DNA from: Streptomyces spinosus
Lineage (GTDB): Bacteria; Actinomycetota; Actinomycetes; Streptomycetales; Streptomycetaceae
Direction of reading: 5' to 3'
Assembly (NCBI RefSeq): GCF_020400655.1
Contig: NZ_JAINRC010000012.1
Span: forward strand, 278,377-342,376
Length of the DNA: 64,000 bases
Shown here in pieces: positions 1-8,474 of the stretch. Below the pieces are notes generated by a model. It did not search any database. It saw nothing but the letters and a program-made list of their open reading frames with translations, and was not told where the DNA came from. Position 1 is the stretch's first letter; each line of letters starts with the position of its first letter. The position numbers and the translations under genes are program-made.

Positions 1-2002
1 GGACCCGGAGCAGCCGCTGCCCTCCGGGCTCCCCGCGGGCGCGGATCCGCGCCCGCTCGGGGAGTTCGTGCCGGTGGAGGGACAGGTCCCCACCACCCCG
101 CACCTCGCGCCCACCCCGCCGCACCCCCTCGTCGTGCCCGTACCCCACGACGGCGAGCCGGCCCCGGTACCCGCCCCCGACGTCGTCCAGCACGCGGAGG
201 ACCTGCGGACCGGAGGCGCCGACCAGGAAGAGGACACGGCGCCGGTGACGGAGGCACGCCGGTCCGCCGGCCCCGCCGCGCCGGGCTACGCCGACGCCGA
301 GCGCGAGGCCGTGCTGAAGGTGATGCGCGAGCGCCGCGACATCCGCAACGGCTTCCGCAGCGACCCCATCCCGCACGAGGTGCTGCTCAGGGTCCTGGAG
401 GCCGCGCACACCGCGCCGTCCGTGGGCCACTCGCAGCCCTGGGACTTCGTCGTCATCCGGTCCGCCGAGACCCGGCGGACCATGCACGAACTGGCGATGC
501 GGCAGCGCGAGGCGTACGCCAAGTCGCTGCCGAAGGGCCGGGCCAAGCAGTTCAAGGAACTGAAGATCGAGGCCATCCTCGACACCCCGGTCAACATCGT
601 CGTCACCGCCGACCCCACCCGCGGCGGCCGGCACACGCTCGGCCGTCACACCCAGCCGCAGATGGCGCCCTACTCCTCGGCGCTCGCGGTGGAGAACCTC
701 TGGCTCGCCGCCCGCGCCGAAGGCCTCGGCGTCGGCTGGGTCAGCTTCTTCGACGAGCGGGAGATGGTCCGCGCGCTCGGCCTGCCCGAGCACCTGGAGG
801 TCGTCGCCTACCTGTGCGTCGGGTACGTCGACGAGTTCCCGGACGAGCCCGAGCTGATGCAGGCCGGCTGGTCCAAGCGACGCCCCCTGTCCTGGGTGGT
901 GCACGAGGAGACGTACGGCCGCCGCGCCCTGCCCGGAGAGGAACCCCACGACCTGCTTGCCGAGACCGTCGCACAGATCCGCCCGCTCGACGCCAAGGCG
1001 CTCGGCGAGGCGTGGGAGCGCCAGAAGCGCATGACCAAGCCGGCCGGCGCGCTCGGCATGCTGGAGATCATCTCCGCACAGCTGTGCGGGCTGTCCCGGC
1101 AGTGCCCGCCGCCGATCCCGGAGCCCGCCGCCGTCGCCATCTTCGCCGGCGACCACGGCGTGCACGCCCAGGGCGTCACCCCCTGGCCGCAGGAGGTCAC
1201 CGCCCAGATGGTGGCCAACTTCCTCGGCGGGGGCGCCGTCTGCAACGCCTTCGCCGGCCAGGTCGGCGCCGAGGTGTGCGTCGTCGACGTGGGCGTCGCC
1301 GCCGACCTGCCGGCCACCCCGGGCCTGCTGCCCCGCAAGATCCGCGGCGGCACGTCCGACATGACCACCGGCCCCGCGATGACCCGTGAGGAGGCCAGGG
1401 CGGCCATCGAGGTCGGCATCGAGACCGCACGCGACCTGGTGGCGGCCGGCAACAAGGCCCTGCTCACCGGGGAGATGGGCATCGCCAACACCACCGCGTC
1501 CGCCGCGCTGATCTCCGTGTTCACCGGCGCCGACCCGGCGGAGGTGACCGGGCGCGGGACCGGCATCAACGACGAGACGCTCGCCCGCAAGACGGAGGTC
1601 GTCCGCCGGGCCCTGGAACTCCACCAGCCGGACCCGGCCGACCCGATCGGCGTCCTGTCGGCGATCGGCGGCTTCGAGCACGCGGCCATGGTGGGCCTGC
1701 TGCTCGGCGGTGCCTCGCTGCGCACGCCGGTGATCCTGGACGGCGTGAGCGCCGGCGCGGCCGCCCTCGTGGCCCGTGCCATCGCCCCGGAGGTCCTCGC
1801 GGCCTGCATCGCCGGCCACCGCAGCGCCGAGCCGGGCCACGTGGCGGCCCTGAACAAGCTGGGCCTGCGCCCCCTGGTCGACCTGGACCTCCGTCTCGGC
1901 GAGGGCACCGGCGCCCTGCTCGCGCTGCCGCTGGTGCAGAGCACGGCGCGGGCCATGCACGAGGTGGCCACGTTCGATTCGGCCGGGGTCACGGAGAAGT
2001 AG
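1..2002 (+). CDS. cobT: BluB-CobT fusion: DMB synthase / nicotinate-nucleotide-DMB phosphoribosyltransferase (5' partial)
   Basis: The frame is open from base 2 with no start needed, so the N-terminus lies outside the window; the GTG at 68 is probably internal. After a Pro/Val-rich linker, a nitroreductase-fold BluB domain (about 290-900) should make 5,6-dimethylbenzimidazole (DMB) from FMNH2. A CobT domain (about 950-1960) then transfers phosphoribose from nicotinate mononucleotide to DMB to give alpha-ribazole phosphate for the lower ligand of cobalamin. The CobT part shows FAGDHGVHAQGV, GEMGIANTT and LRLGEGTGALL, which carries the catalytic Glu known in this family. Joining the DMB-making and DMB-using enzymes suggests channelling. 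What lies further N-terminal cannot be seen. A hairpin follows the stop codon. Confidence 0.93.
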   Translation, partial: DPEQPLPSGLPAGADPRPLGEFVPVEGQVPTTPHLAPTPPHPLVVPVPHDGEPAPVPAPDVVQHAEDLRTGGADQEEDTAPVTEARRSAGPAAPGYADAEREAVLKVMRERRDIRNGFRSDPIPHEVLLRVLEAAHTAPSVGHSQPWDFVVIRSAETRRTMHELAMRQREAYAKSLPKGRAKQFKELKIEAILDTPVNIVVTADPTRGGRHTLGRHTQPQMAPYSSALAVENLWLAARAEGLGVGWVSFFDEREMVRALGLPEHLEVVAYLCVGYVDEFPDEPELMQAGWSKRRPLSWVVHEETYGRRALPGEEPHDLLAETVAQIRPLDAKALGEAWERQKRMTKPAGALGMLEIISAQLCGLSRQCPPPIPEPAAVAIFAGDHGVHAQGVTPWPQEVTAQMVANFLGGGAVCNAFAGQVGAEVCVVDVGVAADLPATPGLLPRKIRGGTSDMTTGPAMTREEARAAIEVGIETARDLVAAGNKALLTGEMGIANTTASAALISVFTGADPAEVTGRGTGINDETLARKTEVVRRALELHQPDPADPIGVLSAIGGFEHAAMVGLLLGGASLRTPVILDGVSAGAAALVARAIAPEVLAACIAGHRSAEPGHVAALNKLGLRPLVDLDLRLGEGTGALLALPLVQSTARAMHEVATFDSAGVTEK

Positions 2003-2011
2003 GCCGGACGG

Positions 2012-2049
2012 CACGGGCGGTCCGGTGTTCAGCTGCCGGACCACCCGTG
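2012..2049 (+). terminator. hairpin terminator after cobT
   Basis: Near-perfect inverted repeat with arms 2013-2025 and 2036-2048, one mismatch, and a 10-nt loop, 10 nt after the cobT stop. There is no U-tract, which is usual for Streptomyces terminators. Confidence 0.65.
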
Positions 2050-2070
2050 TCCCGTGCCCTGCCCTCCGCT

Positions 2071-2076
2071 TAAAAT
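2071..2076 (+). promoter_or_regulatory. putative -10 box for cobA
   Basis: TAAAAT stands in otherwise very GC-rich DNA just after the cobT hairpin and 68 nt before the cobA start. No convincing -35 is seen. Confidence 0.45.
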
Positions 2077-2143
2077 CTGCACGTCAGGGCCGCTCCGAAG
2101 GTGCAGCGCGCCCATCGCACAGCTGCACGAGGAGCCGTCCCTC

Positions 2144-3376
2144 ATGGCCGAACACCCCGCCTACCCCGTAGGTCTCCGCCTCTCCGGCCGTCGCGTGGTC
2201 GTCCTCGGCGGCGGCCAGGTCGCCCAGCGCCGCCTCCCGGCGCTGATCGCGGCCGGCGCGGACATCGTCCTGGTCTCCCCGGAGGCGACGCCCTCGGTGG
2301 AGGCCATGGCGGACGCGGGCGAGATCACCTGGGTGCGGCGCGGGTACGCGGACGGCGACCTCGCCGAGGCCTGGTACGCCCTCATCGCCACCAGCGACCC
2401 CGCGGCGAACACGGCCGCCTCCGCCGAGGCGGAGCGCCACCGTGTCTGGTGCGTCCGCTCCGACGACGCCGACCAGGCCACCGCCTGGACCCCGGCGACC
2501 GGCCACAGCGAAGGCGTCACCGTCGCCGTGCTCACCACGCACGCGCGGGGCCGCGACCCCCGGCACACCGCGGCCATCCGGGACGCGGTCGTCGAGGGCC
2601 TGCGCGACGGCACCCTCGTCGCCCCGCACCACCGCACCCGCACCCCCGGCGTGGCCCTGGTCGGCGGCGGCCCGGGCGACCCGGACCTGATCACCGTCCG
2701 CGGCCGGCGCCTCCTGGCCGAGGCGGACGTCGTCATCGCCGACCGGCTCGGCCCGCGCGACCTGCTCGCGGAACTTCCCCCGCACGTCGAGGTGATCGAC
2801 GCGGCGAAGATCCCGTACGGCCGGTACATGGCCCAGGAGGCCATCAACAACGCGCTCGTCGAGCACGCCAAGCAGGGCAAGGCGGTCGTCCGGCTCAAGG
2901 GCGGCGACCCGTACGTCTTCGGCCGGGGCATGGAGGAGGTCCAGGCGCTCGCCGAGGCCGGCATCCCGTGCACGGTGGTCCCGGGCATCTCCAGCTCGAT
3001 CTCGGTGCCGGGCGCGGCCGGCATCCCGGTCACGCACCGGGGGGTCGCCCACGAGTTCACCGTGGTCAGCGGCCACGTGGCGCCCGACGACGAGCGCTCC
3101 CTGGTCGACTGGGCCTCGCTGGCCAGGCTCACCGGCACCCTGGTGGTCCTGATGGGCGTCGACAAGATCGGGAAGATCGCCGAGACGCTCGTCGCCCACG
3201 GCAGGTCGCCCGCGACGCCGGTCGCCCTGGTGCAGGAGGGGACGACGGCCGCGCAGCGGCGCGTGGACGCCACCCTGGCCACGGTCGCCGAGACGGTCCG
3301 CGCCGAGGACGTGAGGCCCCCGGCGGTCATCGTCATCGGCGAGGTGGTGCGGGTCGGCCCCGCGCCGGTGGCCTGA
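2144..3376 (+). CDS. cobA: CysG-type precorrin-2 dehydrogenase / uroporphyrinogen-III C-methyltransferase
   Basis: 410 residues. Residues 1-160 form a Rossmann domain with VVVLGGGQVAQRR, like the NAD-dependent precorrin-2 dehydrogenase half of CysG/Met8. Residues about 167-405 are a SAM-dependent SUMT domain with ALVGGGPGDPDLITVRG, VRLKGGDPYVFGRG and VPGISS. It should methylate uroporphyrinogen III at C2 and C7 and oxidise precorrin-2, the branch point to siroheme and cobalamin. The ATG at 2144 is chosen because GAGGAG lies about 9 nt upstream; the longer reading from 2054 starts before the likely RBS. It follows the CobT fusion, so this is a tetrapyrrole locus. Whether the N-terminal half is catalytically active cannot be told from sequence alone. 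Confidence 0.93.
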   Translation: MAEHPAYPVGLRLSGRRVVVLGGGQVAQRRLPALIAAGADIVLVSPEATPSVEAMADAGEITWVRRGYADGDLAEAWYALIATSDPAANTAASAEAERHRVWCVRSDDADQATAWTPATGHSEGVTVAVLTTHARGRDPRHTAAIRDAVVEGLRDGTLVAPHHRTRTPGVALVGGGPGDPDLITVRGRRLLAEADVVIADRLGPRDLLAELPPHVEVIDAAKIPYGRYMAQEAINNALVEHAKQGKAVVRLKGGDPYVFGRGMEEVQALAEAGIPCTVVPGISSSISVPGAAGIPVTHRGVAHEFTVVSGHVAPDDERSLVDWASLARLTGTLVVLMGVDKIGKIAETLVAHGRSPATPVALVQEGTTAAQRRVDATLATVAETVRAEDVRPPAVIVIGEVVRVGPAPVA

Positions 3377-3460
3377 CCTCGGCCTGAGCACGCGTAACCC
3401 GGGGTAACCCATTCTCTTCCGACCGTTGGCACCACACCCAGGACAAGGCAGTATCACCCC

Positions 3461-4279
3461 GTGGCCGATCTCATCACCGTCGAGGATCCCGACGACCCGC
3501 GCCTGACCGACTACACGGGCCTGACCGACGTGGAGCTGCGCCGCAGGCGCGAGCCAGCCGAGGGCCTGTTCATCGCGGAGGGGGAGAAGGTCATCCGCAG
3601 GGCGAGGGACGCCGGTTACGAGATGCGGTCGATGCTGCTCTCGGCCAAGTGGATCGACGTCATGCGCGACGTCATCGAGGAACTCCCGGCGCCGGTCTAC
3701 GCCGTCAGCCCCGAACTCGCCGAACGGGTCACCGGCTACCACGTGCACCGCGGCGCCCTCGCCTCCATGCAGCGCAAGCCGCTGCCGACGGCCGGCGAAC
3801 TGCTCCGCTCCGCCCGCCGGGTGGTGGTCATGGAGTCGGTGAACGACCACACCAACATCGGTGCGATCTTCCGCTCGGCGGCGGCCCTCGGCATGGACGC
3901 GGTGCTGCTGTCGCCCGACTGCGCCGACCCGCTGTACCGGCGGAGCGTCAAGGTCTCCATGGGCGCGGTGTTCTCGGTGCCGTACGCCCGTCTGGAGAGC
4001 TGGCCCAAGGGTCTGGAGTCGGTCCGCGAGGCCGGCTTCACGCTGCTCGCGCTCACCCCGGACGAGAAGGCCCGCACCCTGGACGAGGCCGCCCCGCACC
4101 GGATGGACCGGGTGGCGCTCATGCTCGGCGCCGAGGGCGACGGACTGTCCAGGCGGGCACTGGTCGCCGCCGACGAGTGGGTCCGCATCCCGATGTCCCA
4201 CGGCGTCGACTCGCTCAACGTGGGCGCGGCGGCCGCGGTCGCCTTCTACGCGGTTGCCACGGGCCGGCCGGAGTCCTGA
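3461..4279 (+). CDS. TrmH/SpoU-family RNA 2'-O-methyltransferase
   Basis: 272 residues from a GTG start. The three SpoU trefoil-knot motifs are present: NIGAIFRSA (motif 1, catalytic Arg), LGAEGDGLSR (motif 2) and IPMSHGVDSLNVGAAAA (motif 3). An N-terminal substrate-binding extension of about 110 residues is typical of the rRNA-type branch. It should transfer a methyl group from SAM to a ribose 2'-OH of rRNA or tRNA; the target nucleotide cannot be read from the sequence. It is convergent with the kinase gene, 42 bp apart. The family is certain, the substrate is not. Confidence 0.9.
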   Translation: MADLITVEDPDDPRLTDYTGLTDVELRRRREPAEGLFIAEGEKVIRRARDAGYEMRSMLLSAKWIDVMRDVIEELPAPVYAVSPELAERVTGYHVHRGALASMQRKPLPTAGELLRSARRVVVMESVNDHTNIGAIFRSAAALGMDAVLLSPDCADPLYRRSVKVSMGAVFSVPYARLESWPKGLESVREAGFTLLALTPDEKARTLDEAAPHRMDRVALMLGAEGDGLSRRALVAADEWVRIPMSHGVDSLNVGAAAAVAFYAVATGRPES

Positions 4280-4321
4280 CCGGGCAGACCCCGGCCCGCC
4301 GAACCGACCCGCGGGCGGCCC

Positions 4322-5755
4322 TCAGTTGCCGGCGTCGCGGCTCACGGCGGACGTGTCCGGGTTCGGTACGAACGTCGCGTCGCCCAGCGGCGAGTGGCCC
4401 GGCTGGGTCTGCTGCTGCCGGGGGGCGCCGTCGTCGCCGAGCCCGCGCGCCGGCCCCTGGCAGCCCTGGGCCACCGCGATGCCGAGCGCCACGAGCAGCG
4501 TCACCACCACGAACACGAACAGCCGCTGCCGCAGCAGCCGCGGATTGGCCGGCCGCCGTAGGCTGCCCGCCGGGCGCTGCCCCGGCCGGCCGGAACCACC
4601 GCGCTGAGCGGGCCGGCCGCCACCGGAGCGCGGACCGCCGCCGCGCGGCACCGGAGTGGGGCGCGCCGTGCCCGGCCGGGGGGAGGGCCCTGCACCGCCA
4701 CCGCGCGCACCGCTGCCACCGCGGGAGGGCACCGCGCCACGTGAGGACACCCCGCCCCTGGAGGACACGGAGGGCGCACCGCCGCGGGCGGGGTTGCCGC
4801 CGCGCGGCAGCGGTGTGCCGGGGGAGGCGCGCCGCTGGGTGCGCTGCTGCTCGGGGTAGGTGTCGGCGAGCCGTCCGGTGGGCCGGTCCGCCTCGGCGGC
4901 CCGCGGCGAGGGCGGCCGTACGCCGTCCAGGCCCTGCGCCTCCCGGGCGGCGATCTCCTTCAGCCGCAGCGACAGCTGGAGCGTACTGGGCCGCTCGTCG
5001 GGGTCCTTCGCCAGGCAGGCCCGGATCAGCGGGGCCAGGGCGTCCGGGACGCCGTACAGCTGCGGCTCCTCGTGCACCACCCGGTACAGCATCACCTCGG
5101 AACTGCCCTGCCCGAAGGGCGAGTCGCCGGTCGAGGCGTACGCCAGGGTCGCGCCCAGGGAGAAGACGTCGGTGGCCGGCGTGACCGCGGCCCCGCGCAC
5201 CTGCTCCGGGGCGAGGAAGCCGGGGGAGCCGACCGCGGTCCCCACGTGGGTGAGCGTGGAGGCACCGGTGGCCCAGGCGATGCCGAAGTCGATGATCCGC
5301 GGCCCCTTCGGGGACAGCAGGATGTTGGAGGGCTTCAGGTCCCGGTGCACGACCCCGGCCTCGTGCACGGCGACCAGCCCCTCGGACAGGGCCGCGCCGA
5401 TCGCGGCCGTGTCCGCCGCGCCGAGAGCGCCCTCCTCGGCGACCTTGTCGTGCAGGGACGGGCCCGGTACGTACTGGGTGGCGAACCAGGGCCGTTCCGC
5501 CTCCAGGTCCGCGGCGACCAGCCGGGCCGTGCACCCGCCCCTGATCCGCCGGGCCGCCGACACCTCGCGCGCGAAGCGCGACCGGAACTCCTGGTCCTCC
5601 GCGAGATCGGGCCGGATCACCTTCAGGGCGACCCGCTGCCCCTTCTTGTCGGAGCCGAGATAGACCACGCCCATCCCGCCCGCGCCGAGCCGTCGGTGAA
5701 GCCTGAACGAGCCGACGACGCGCGGGTCCTCGCGCCTCAGGCGCATCATCGCCAT
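4322..5755 (-). CDS. Hanks-type Ser/Thr protein kinase with a C-terminal membrane anchor
   Basis: 477 residues from the ATG at 5755. All kinase landmarks are present: glycine loop GAGGMG (24-29), K45 in VALKV, E64, HRDLKPSN (137-144), DFG (156-158) and APEQ. After the kinase domain (to about 275) comes a roughly 155-residue Arg/Gly/Pro-rich low-complexity linker, then one membrane segment (LFVFVVVTLLVALGIAVAQG) and a short outside tail with no PASTA or other sensor domain. The alternative ATG at 5761 is two codons longer; GGGGA lies six bases before 5755, which favours the shorter form. It is probably a signalling kinase, but neither its ligand nor its targets are visible. Confidence 0.93.
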   Translation of the reverse strand: MAMMRLRREDPRVVGSFRLHRRLGAGGMGVVYLGSDKKGQRVALKVIRPDLAEDQEFRSRFAREVSAARRIRGGCTARLVAADLEAERPWFATQYVPGPSLHDKVAEEGALGAADTAAIGAALSEGLVAVHEAGVVHRDLKPSNILLSPKGPRIIDFGIAWATGASTLTHVGTAVGSPGFLAPEQVRGAAVTPATDVFSLGATLAYASTGDSPFGQGSSEVMLYRVVHEEPQLYGVPDALAPLIRACLAKDPDERPSTLQLSLRLKEIAAREAQGLDGVRPPSPRAAEADRPTGRLADTYPEQQRTQRRASPGTPLPRGGNPARGGAPSVSSRGGVSSRGAVPSRGGSGARGGGAGPSPRPGTARPTPVPRGGGPRSGGGRPAQRGGSGRPGQRPAGSLRRPANPRLLRQRLFVFVVVTLLVALGIAVAQGCQGPARGLGDDGAPRQQQTQPGHSPLGDATFVPNPDTSAVSRDAGN

Positions 5756-6363
5756 GTTCATCCCCGCTGCCCGGTCCCTGTGACGTGGCACAGCTTACGT
5801 TTCCACGGCCGCCTGCGCGCAGAGGCCGCGCCCTCTGGGCCGGATGGATTGTGTCGGCCGTCCGGGGGAGGTGAAACGCGGTCAGGAGGTGCGGGCGGAC
5901 GGCGACTTCGCGCCACCGGTGGCCTCAACCCGTCGGTGCGGCAGGCGGGTTGACGTCCTGCTGGGCCGCGGTGCACGGGCCGGTACGCCCACCGGCCGGC
6001 GGCCGTCGGCGGCGCGCGGCCGTGCCCGCGCCCCGGATGCCGGTCCACCCCCGGCACTCCCTCCGACCAGGACGGGAGTGATCGAAGTCACTCAACTCAT
6101 CCCATAGAGCGCGCCGGAAATAACGGGACGAAGCGGGCTACCCCTCCGGGAAGACCCCGAGACGCCGGCCCGCGTCTCCACCCAGGGGAGTACGTCGCAG
6201 GTCATGGCTCATCCTCATGGAGGCCCGGCAATCGGTACGCGGGCATGACGTCCGGTGGACGCCGCGCGCCTAGATTTGAGGTCAAGCGGCGGGTGCAGCA
6301 CTCGTCCCCCGAGGTCACCACCCGCCGCTGCCGACGACAACCGAAACGGTCAGGAGAGGGACC
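5756..6363. other. 608-bp divergent intergenic region
   Basis: Lies between the kinase (minus) and the small membrane protein gene (plus). It holds a perfect inverted repeat GAGTGA-6-TCACTC at 6076-6093 and a TAGATT -10-like box at 6271-6276. Several purine-rich SD-like runs near 5860-5890 precede no convincing coding frame. Confidence 0.5.
6271..6276 (+). promoter_or_regulatory. putative -10 box for the 58-aa membrane protein
   Basis: TAGATT matches the Streptomyces sigma-HrdB -10 consensus well. It predicts a leader of about 80 nt to the ATG at 6364. The -35 region is weak. Confidence 0.5.
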
Positions 6364-6540
6364 ATGGCCCACACGGCACCGCGACGCACGGCGCTCGCCC
6401 CCCGCCGAACGGGCCGCCGCCACCCCCTGGTGGCGACACTGATGGCCCTTCCCCTGGCGGCCCTGCTCCTGCTCGTCTTCGACGGCTGGGAGACGGTGGC
6501 CACACAGGCGTCGTCCGTGGGTGCGATGCTGGGGCGCTGA
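6364..6540 (+). CDS. small single-pass membrane protein (58 aa)
   Basis: ATG at 6364 is preceded by a strong RBS (AGGAGAGGG, 6353-6361). The 58-residue product has a basic N-terminus rich in Arg, one hydrophobic helix (about residues 21-39, LVATLMALPLAALLLLVF) and a short tail, and it ends at TGA 6538-6540. Third positions are nearly all G/C, as in the neighbours. A 15-bp perfect hairpin about 88 bp downstream looks like its terminator, so it is its own transcription unit. The positive-inside rule predicts N-in. I recognise no family beyond a small streptomycete membrane protein, and no function can be assigned. Confidence 0.8.
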   Translation: MAHTAPRRTALAPRRTGRRHPLVATLMALPLAALLLLVFDGWETVATQASSVGAMLGR

Positions 6541-6627
6541 GCGGCGACCCCAGGCCCGGAAGAGCGGTCCGGGCGGGGACATCGATCCATGAAACCCCGT
6601 GGGGACGGGGGTACGGCGGACGGCACA

Positions 6628-6661
6628 AATGCCGGCGCAGCTGGGGAGCTGCGCCGGCATT
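6628..6661 (+). terminator. hairpin terminator after the 58-aa gene
   Basis: Perfect 15-bp inverted repeat, arms 6628-6642 and 6647-6661, with a GGGG loop. It separates the small gene from the APH-fold gene, and so argues against a start at 6589 for the latter. Confidence 0.8.
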
Positions 6662-6804
6662 GGCCGTTCACCCGGCGTCGCCGGTCCGCCGCGCGCACGC
6701 CGGCTACTCGCGCCCGGGGCGGTCCCACACGGTTCGCCCGGCCTCCGCCGCCCGCCCCCGGTACCCTCACCCCAGCACCCGACCAGCCCCGCCCCGAGGC
6801 CCCC

Positions 6805-7821
6805 TTGACCGCAGACACCACCACCGCGAGCGCCGGGACCGGCGACCCCGCCCTCGTGTCCGCGCTGGCCGACCGGGCCAGGGCCGCCGCTCACCCCCGC
6901 AGTCCCGCCGCCTCCTGCTCCTGCCCCAGCGCCCCCCTCGCCGACCGCCCGGACGCCACCGTCGTCCGCCACGACATCACCGTCGCCAAGGCCCACGCCC
7001 CGGACACGGACCCCGCCGCGCTCACCCTCCGCGTCGCCACGGCCGCGCGCCACCCCGGCCTGCTCCTGCCCCCGCTCACCCCGGTCACGGCCACCCTGTA
7101 CGACCGCCTGGTCACCCTCTGGCCGTACGGCGCCCCCGTGGACCCGGACGACCCGGACGCCGCTCCCTGGGAGGCCGCCGCCACCCTCCTCGCCCTCCTG
7201 CACCGCACCCCCGTCCCCGCCGGCCTCCCTCCGATGCGCGGCCCCGTCAAGGCCGCCCGCGCGCTCGACCGCCTCCGGGCGGCCCTGCTCACCACGTCCG
7301 GACGGGCCGCGCATCCGGCCGCGCGGCCCGTCCTGGAAGCCTGGGCCGCCCTGCCCGCCTGGGCTCGCGCGCAGGCGCCGATGCCCGGCCCGCCGGCCCT
7401 CTGCCACGGCGACCTGCACCTCGGCCAGCTCGTACGGCACCCCGCACCGGACGGGCCGTGGAGGCTGATCGACGTGGACGACCTCGGTGCCGGCGTCCCG
7501 GCCTGGGACCTGGCCCGCCCCGCCGCCTGGTACGCCTGCGGACTGCTCCCGCCCGACGAGTGGACCCGCTTCCTGACCGCCTACCGGCAGGCCGGCGGCC
7601 CGGCCGTGCCCGCGGACGGCGACCCCTGGACCGCCCTGGACGTCCCGGCCCGCGCGCTCACCGTGCAGACGGCGGCCCTCGCGGTCGCGAAGGCGCTCGC
7701 CGCGGACCGCCCGCTGGACGAGGTGGAACAGGCCGTGGTGGACGCGTGCGCGCGCATGCCGTCCGTCCCCGCCGGCTTCCCCCCGGCGTCCGCACCCCGA
7801 TCCCCGAGCGAGAGGGCCTAG
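6805..7821 (+). CDS. aminoglycoside phosphotransferase (APH)-fold protein
   Basis: 338 residues from the TTG at 6805 (GAGG about 6 nt upstream, and a TACCCT box at 6760-6765). The reading frame extends back to an ATG at 6589, but that precedes a strong terminator and would add a Pro/Arg-rich tract. The APH signature is present: LCHGDLHLGQLV (catalytic HGD) and RLIDVDDLGAG (metal-binding IDxxD, replacing the DFG). The fold phosphorylates small molecules such as aminoglycosides, choline or sugars; nothing here points to an antibiotic substrate, and a housekeeping metabolite is as likely. The next gene's -10 box overlaps its stop codon. Confidence 0.75.
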   Translation: MTADTTTASAGTGDPALVSALADRARAAAHPRSPAASCSCPSAPLADRPDATVVRHDITVAKAHAPDTDPAALTLRVATAARHPGLLLPPLTPVTATLYDRLVTLWPYGAPVDPDDPDAAPWEAAATLLALLHRTPVPAGLPPMRGPVKAARALDRLRAALLTTSGRAAHPAARPVLEAWAALPAWARAQAPMPGPPALCHGDLHLGQLVRHPAPDGPWRLIDVDDLGAGVPAWDLARPAAWYACGLLPPDEWTRFLTAYRQAGGPAVPADGDPWTALDVPARALTVQTAALAVAKALAADRPLDEVEQAVVDACARMPSVPAGFPPASAPRSPSERA

Positions 7822-7824
7822 GCT
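7819..7824 (+). promoter_or_regulatory. putative -10 box overlapping the APH-fold stop codon
   Basis: TAGGCT, whose TAG is also the stop codon of the upstream gene. It would start a transcript about 66 nt before the zinc-ribbon gene. Confidence 0.4.
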
Positions 7825-7901
7825 GCAACCGCCCGGGGCCGGACGGAGTCTGTCCTGGGGAAACACGAAGCAGGACCGACCGGCGAGGAGTTGAGCCGAC
7901 C

Positions 7902-8198
7902 ATGCAGTGTCCGAAGTGCCATGCGCCGATGCACACCTACAACCGCAACGGCGTCCAGATCGAGCAGTGCAGCGGCTGCCGCGGCATATTCCTCGACTAC
8001 GGCGAGCTGGAGGCGCTGACCCGCCTGGAGGCCCAGTGGTCGCAGCCGGCCCCGCCGCCCCCGCCCGCCGCACCGCAGGCCTACCCGGCGGCTCCGCCCG
8101 CACCCGCCTGGGGCGCCCCGCACGGCGGTCACGGCGGTCACGGTCACTACGGCCACCATCGCCACAAGAGCTTCGGGCACATGCTCTTCTCCAGCTGA
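7902..8198 (+). CDS. zinc-ribbon (TFIIB-type) protein with a His/Gly-rich tail
   Basis: 98 residues; ATG at 7902 with GAGGAG 12 nt upstream. Residues 1-40 form a rubredoxin-like zinc ribbon, CPKCHAPM ... CSGCRGIFLDYGELEAL, the pattern of the zf-TFIIB family. A Pro/Ala spacer follows, then a His/Gly-rich tail (HGGHGGHGHYGHHRHK) that could bind further metal, ending in KSFGHMLFSS. The function of these small proteins is not established. It is followed by a strong bidirectional terminator and the minus-strand tRNA cluster. Confidence 0.85.
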   Translation: MQCPKCHAPMHTYNRNGVQIEQCSGCRGIFLDYGELEALTRLEAQWSQPAPPPPPAAPQAYPAAPPAPAWGAPHGGHGGHGHYGHHRHKSFGHMLFSS

Positions 8199-8217
8199 TC
8201 ACCCGCTGGGCACACGC

Positions 8218-8254
8218 AGGAGCCCCCGGCCGTACGAGACGGCCGGGGGCTCCT
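8218..8254. terminator. bidirectional terminator between the zinc-ribbon gene and the tRNA cluster
   Basis: Perfect 16-bp inverted repeat, arms 8218-8233 and 8239-8254, with a 5-nt loop between convergent units. Confidence 0.85.
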
Positions 8255-8261
8255 TGCTGCG

Positions 8262-8333
8262 TGGACGATACTGGGATTGAACCAGTGACCTCTTCCGTGT
8301 CAGGGAAGCGCTCTCCCGCTGAGCTAATCGTCC
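8262..8333 (-). tRNA. tRNA-Val (GAC), copy 1
   Basis: 72 nt. Acceptor GGACGAT pairs with ATCGTCC; discriminator A; CCA not encoded. The anticodon loop CTGACAC gives GAC (reads GUC/GUU). D-arm TAGCTCAGCGGGAGAGC and T-loop GGTTCAATCCC are standard. The body is identical to the two other GAC copies. Confidence 0.97.
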
Positions 8334-8362
8334 GCGGGCCGTGACCCGTGGGTCACAGACAG

Positions 8363-8434
8363 TGCGCGATACTGGGATTGAACCAGTGACCTCTTCCGTG
8401 TCAGGGAAGCGCTCTCCCGCTGAGCTAATCGCGC
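8363..8434 (-). tRNA. tRNA-Val (GAC), copy 2, variant acceptor stem
   Basis: 72 nt. Same body and GAC anticodon as copies 1 and 3, but the acceptor is GCGCGAT paired with ATCGCGC: two positions are changed on both strands so that pairing is kept. A small inverted repeat (GTGACCC/GGGTCAC, 8341-8356) lies in the spacer to copy 1. Confidence 0.97.
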
Positions 8435-8474
8435 GGGCGGGATCTCCGAGAAGACCCAGGATCCGAAGATCCAG

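Noticed and set aside
6589..6804. Upstream extension of the APH-fold protein to the ATG at 6589
   Set aside because: It crosses a strong terminator and encodes an Arg/Pro-rich stretch unlike the family.
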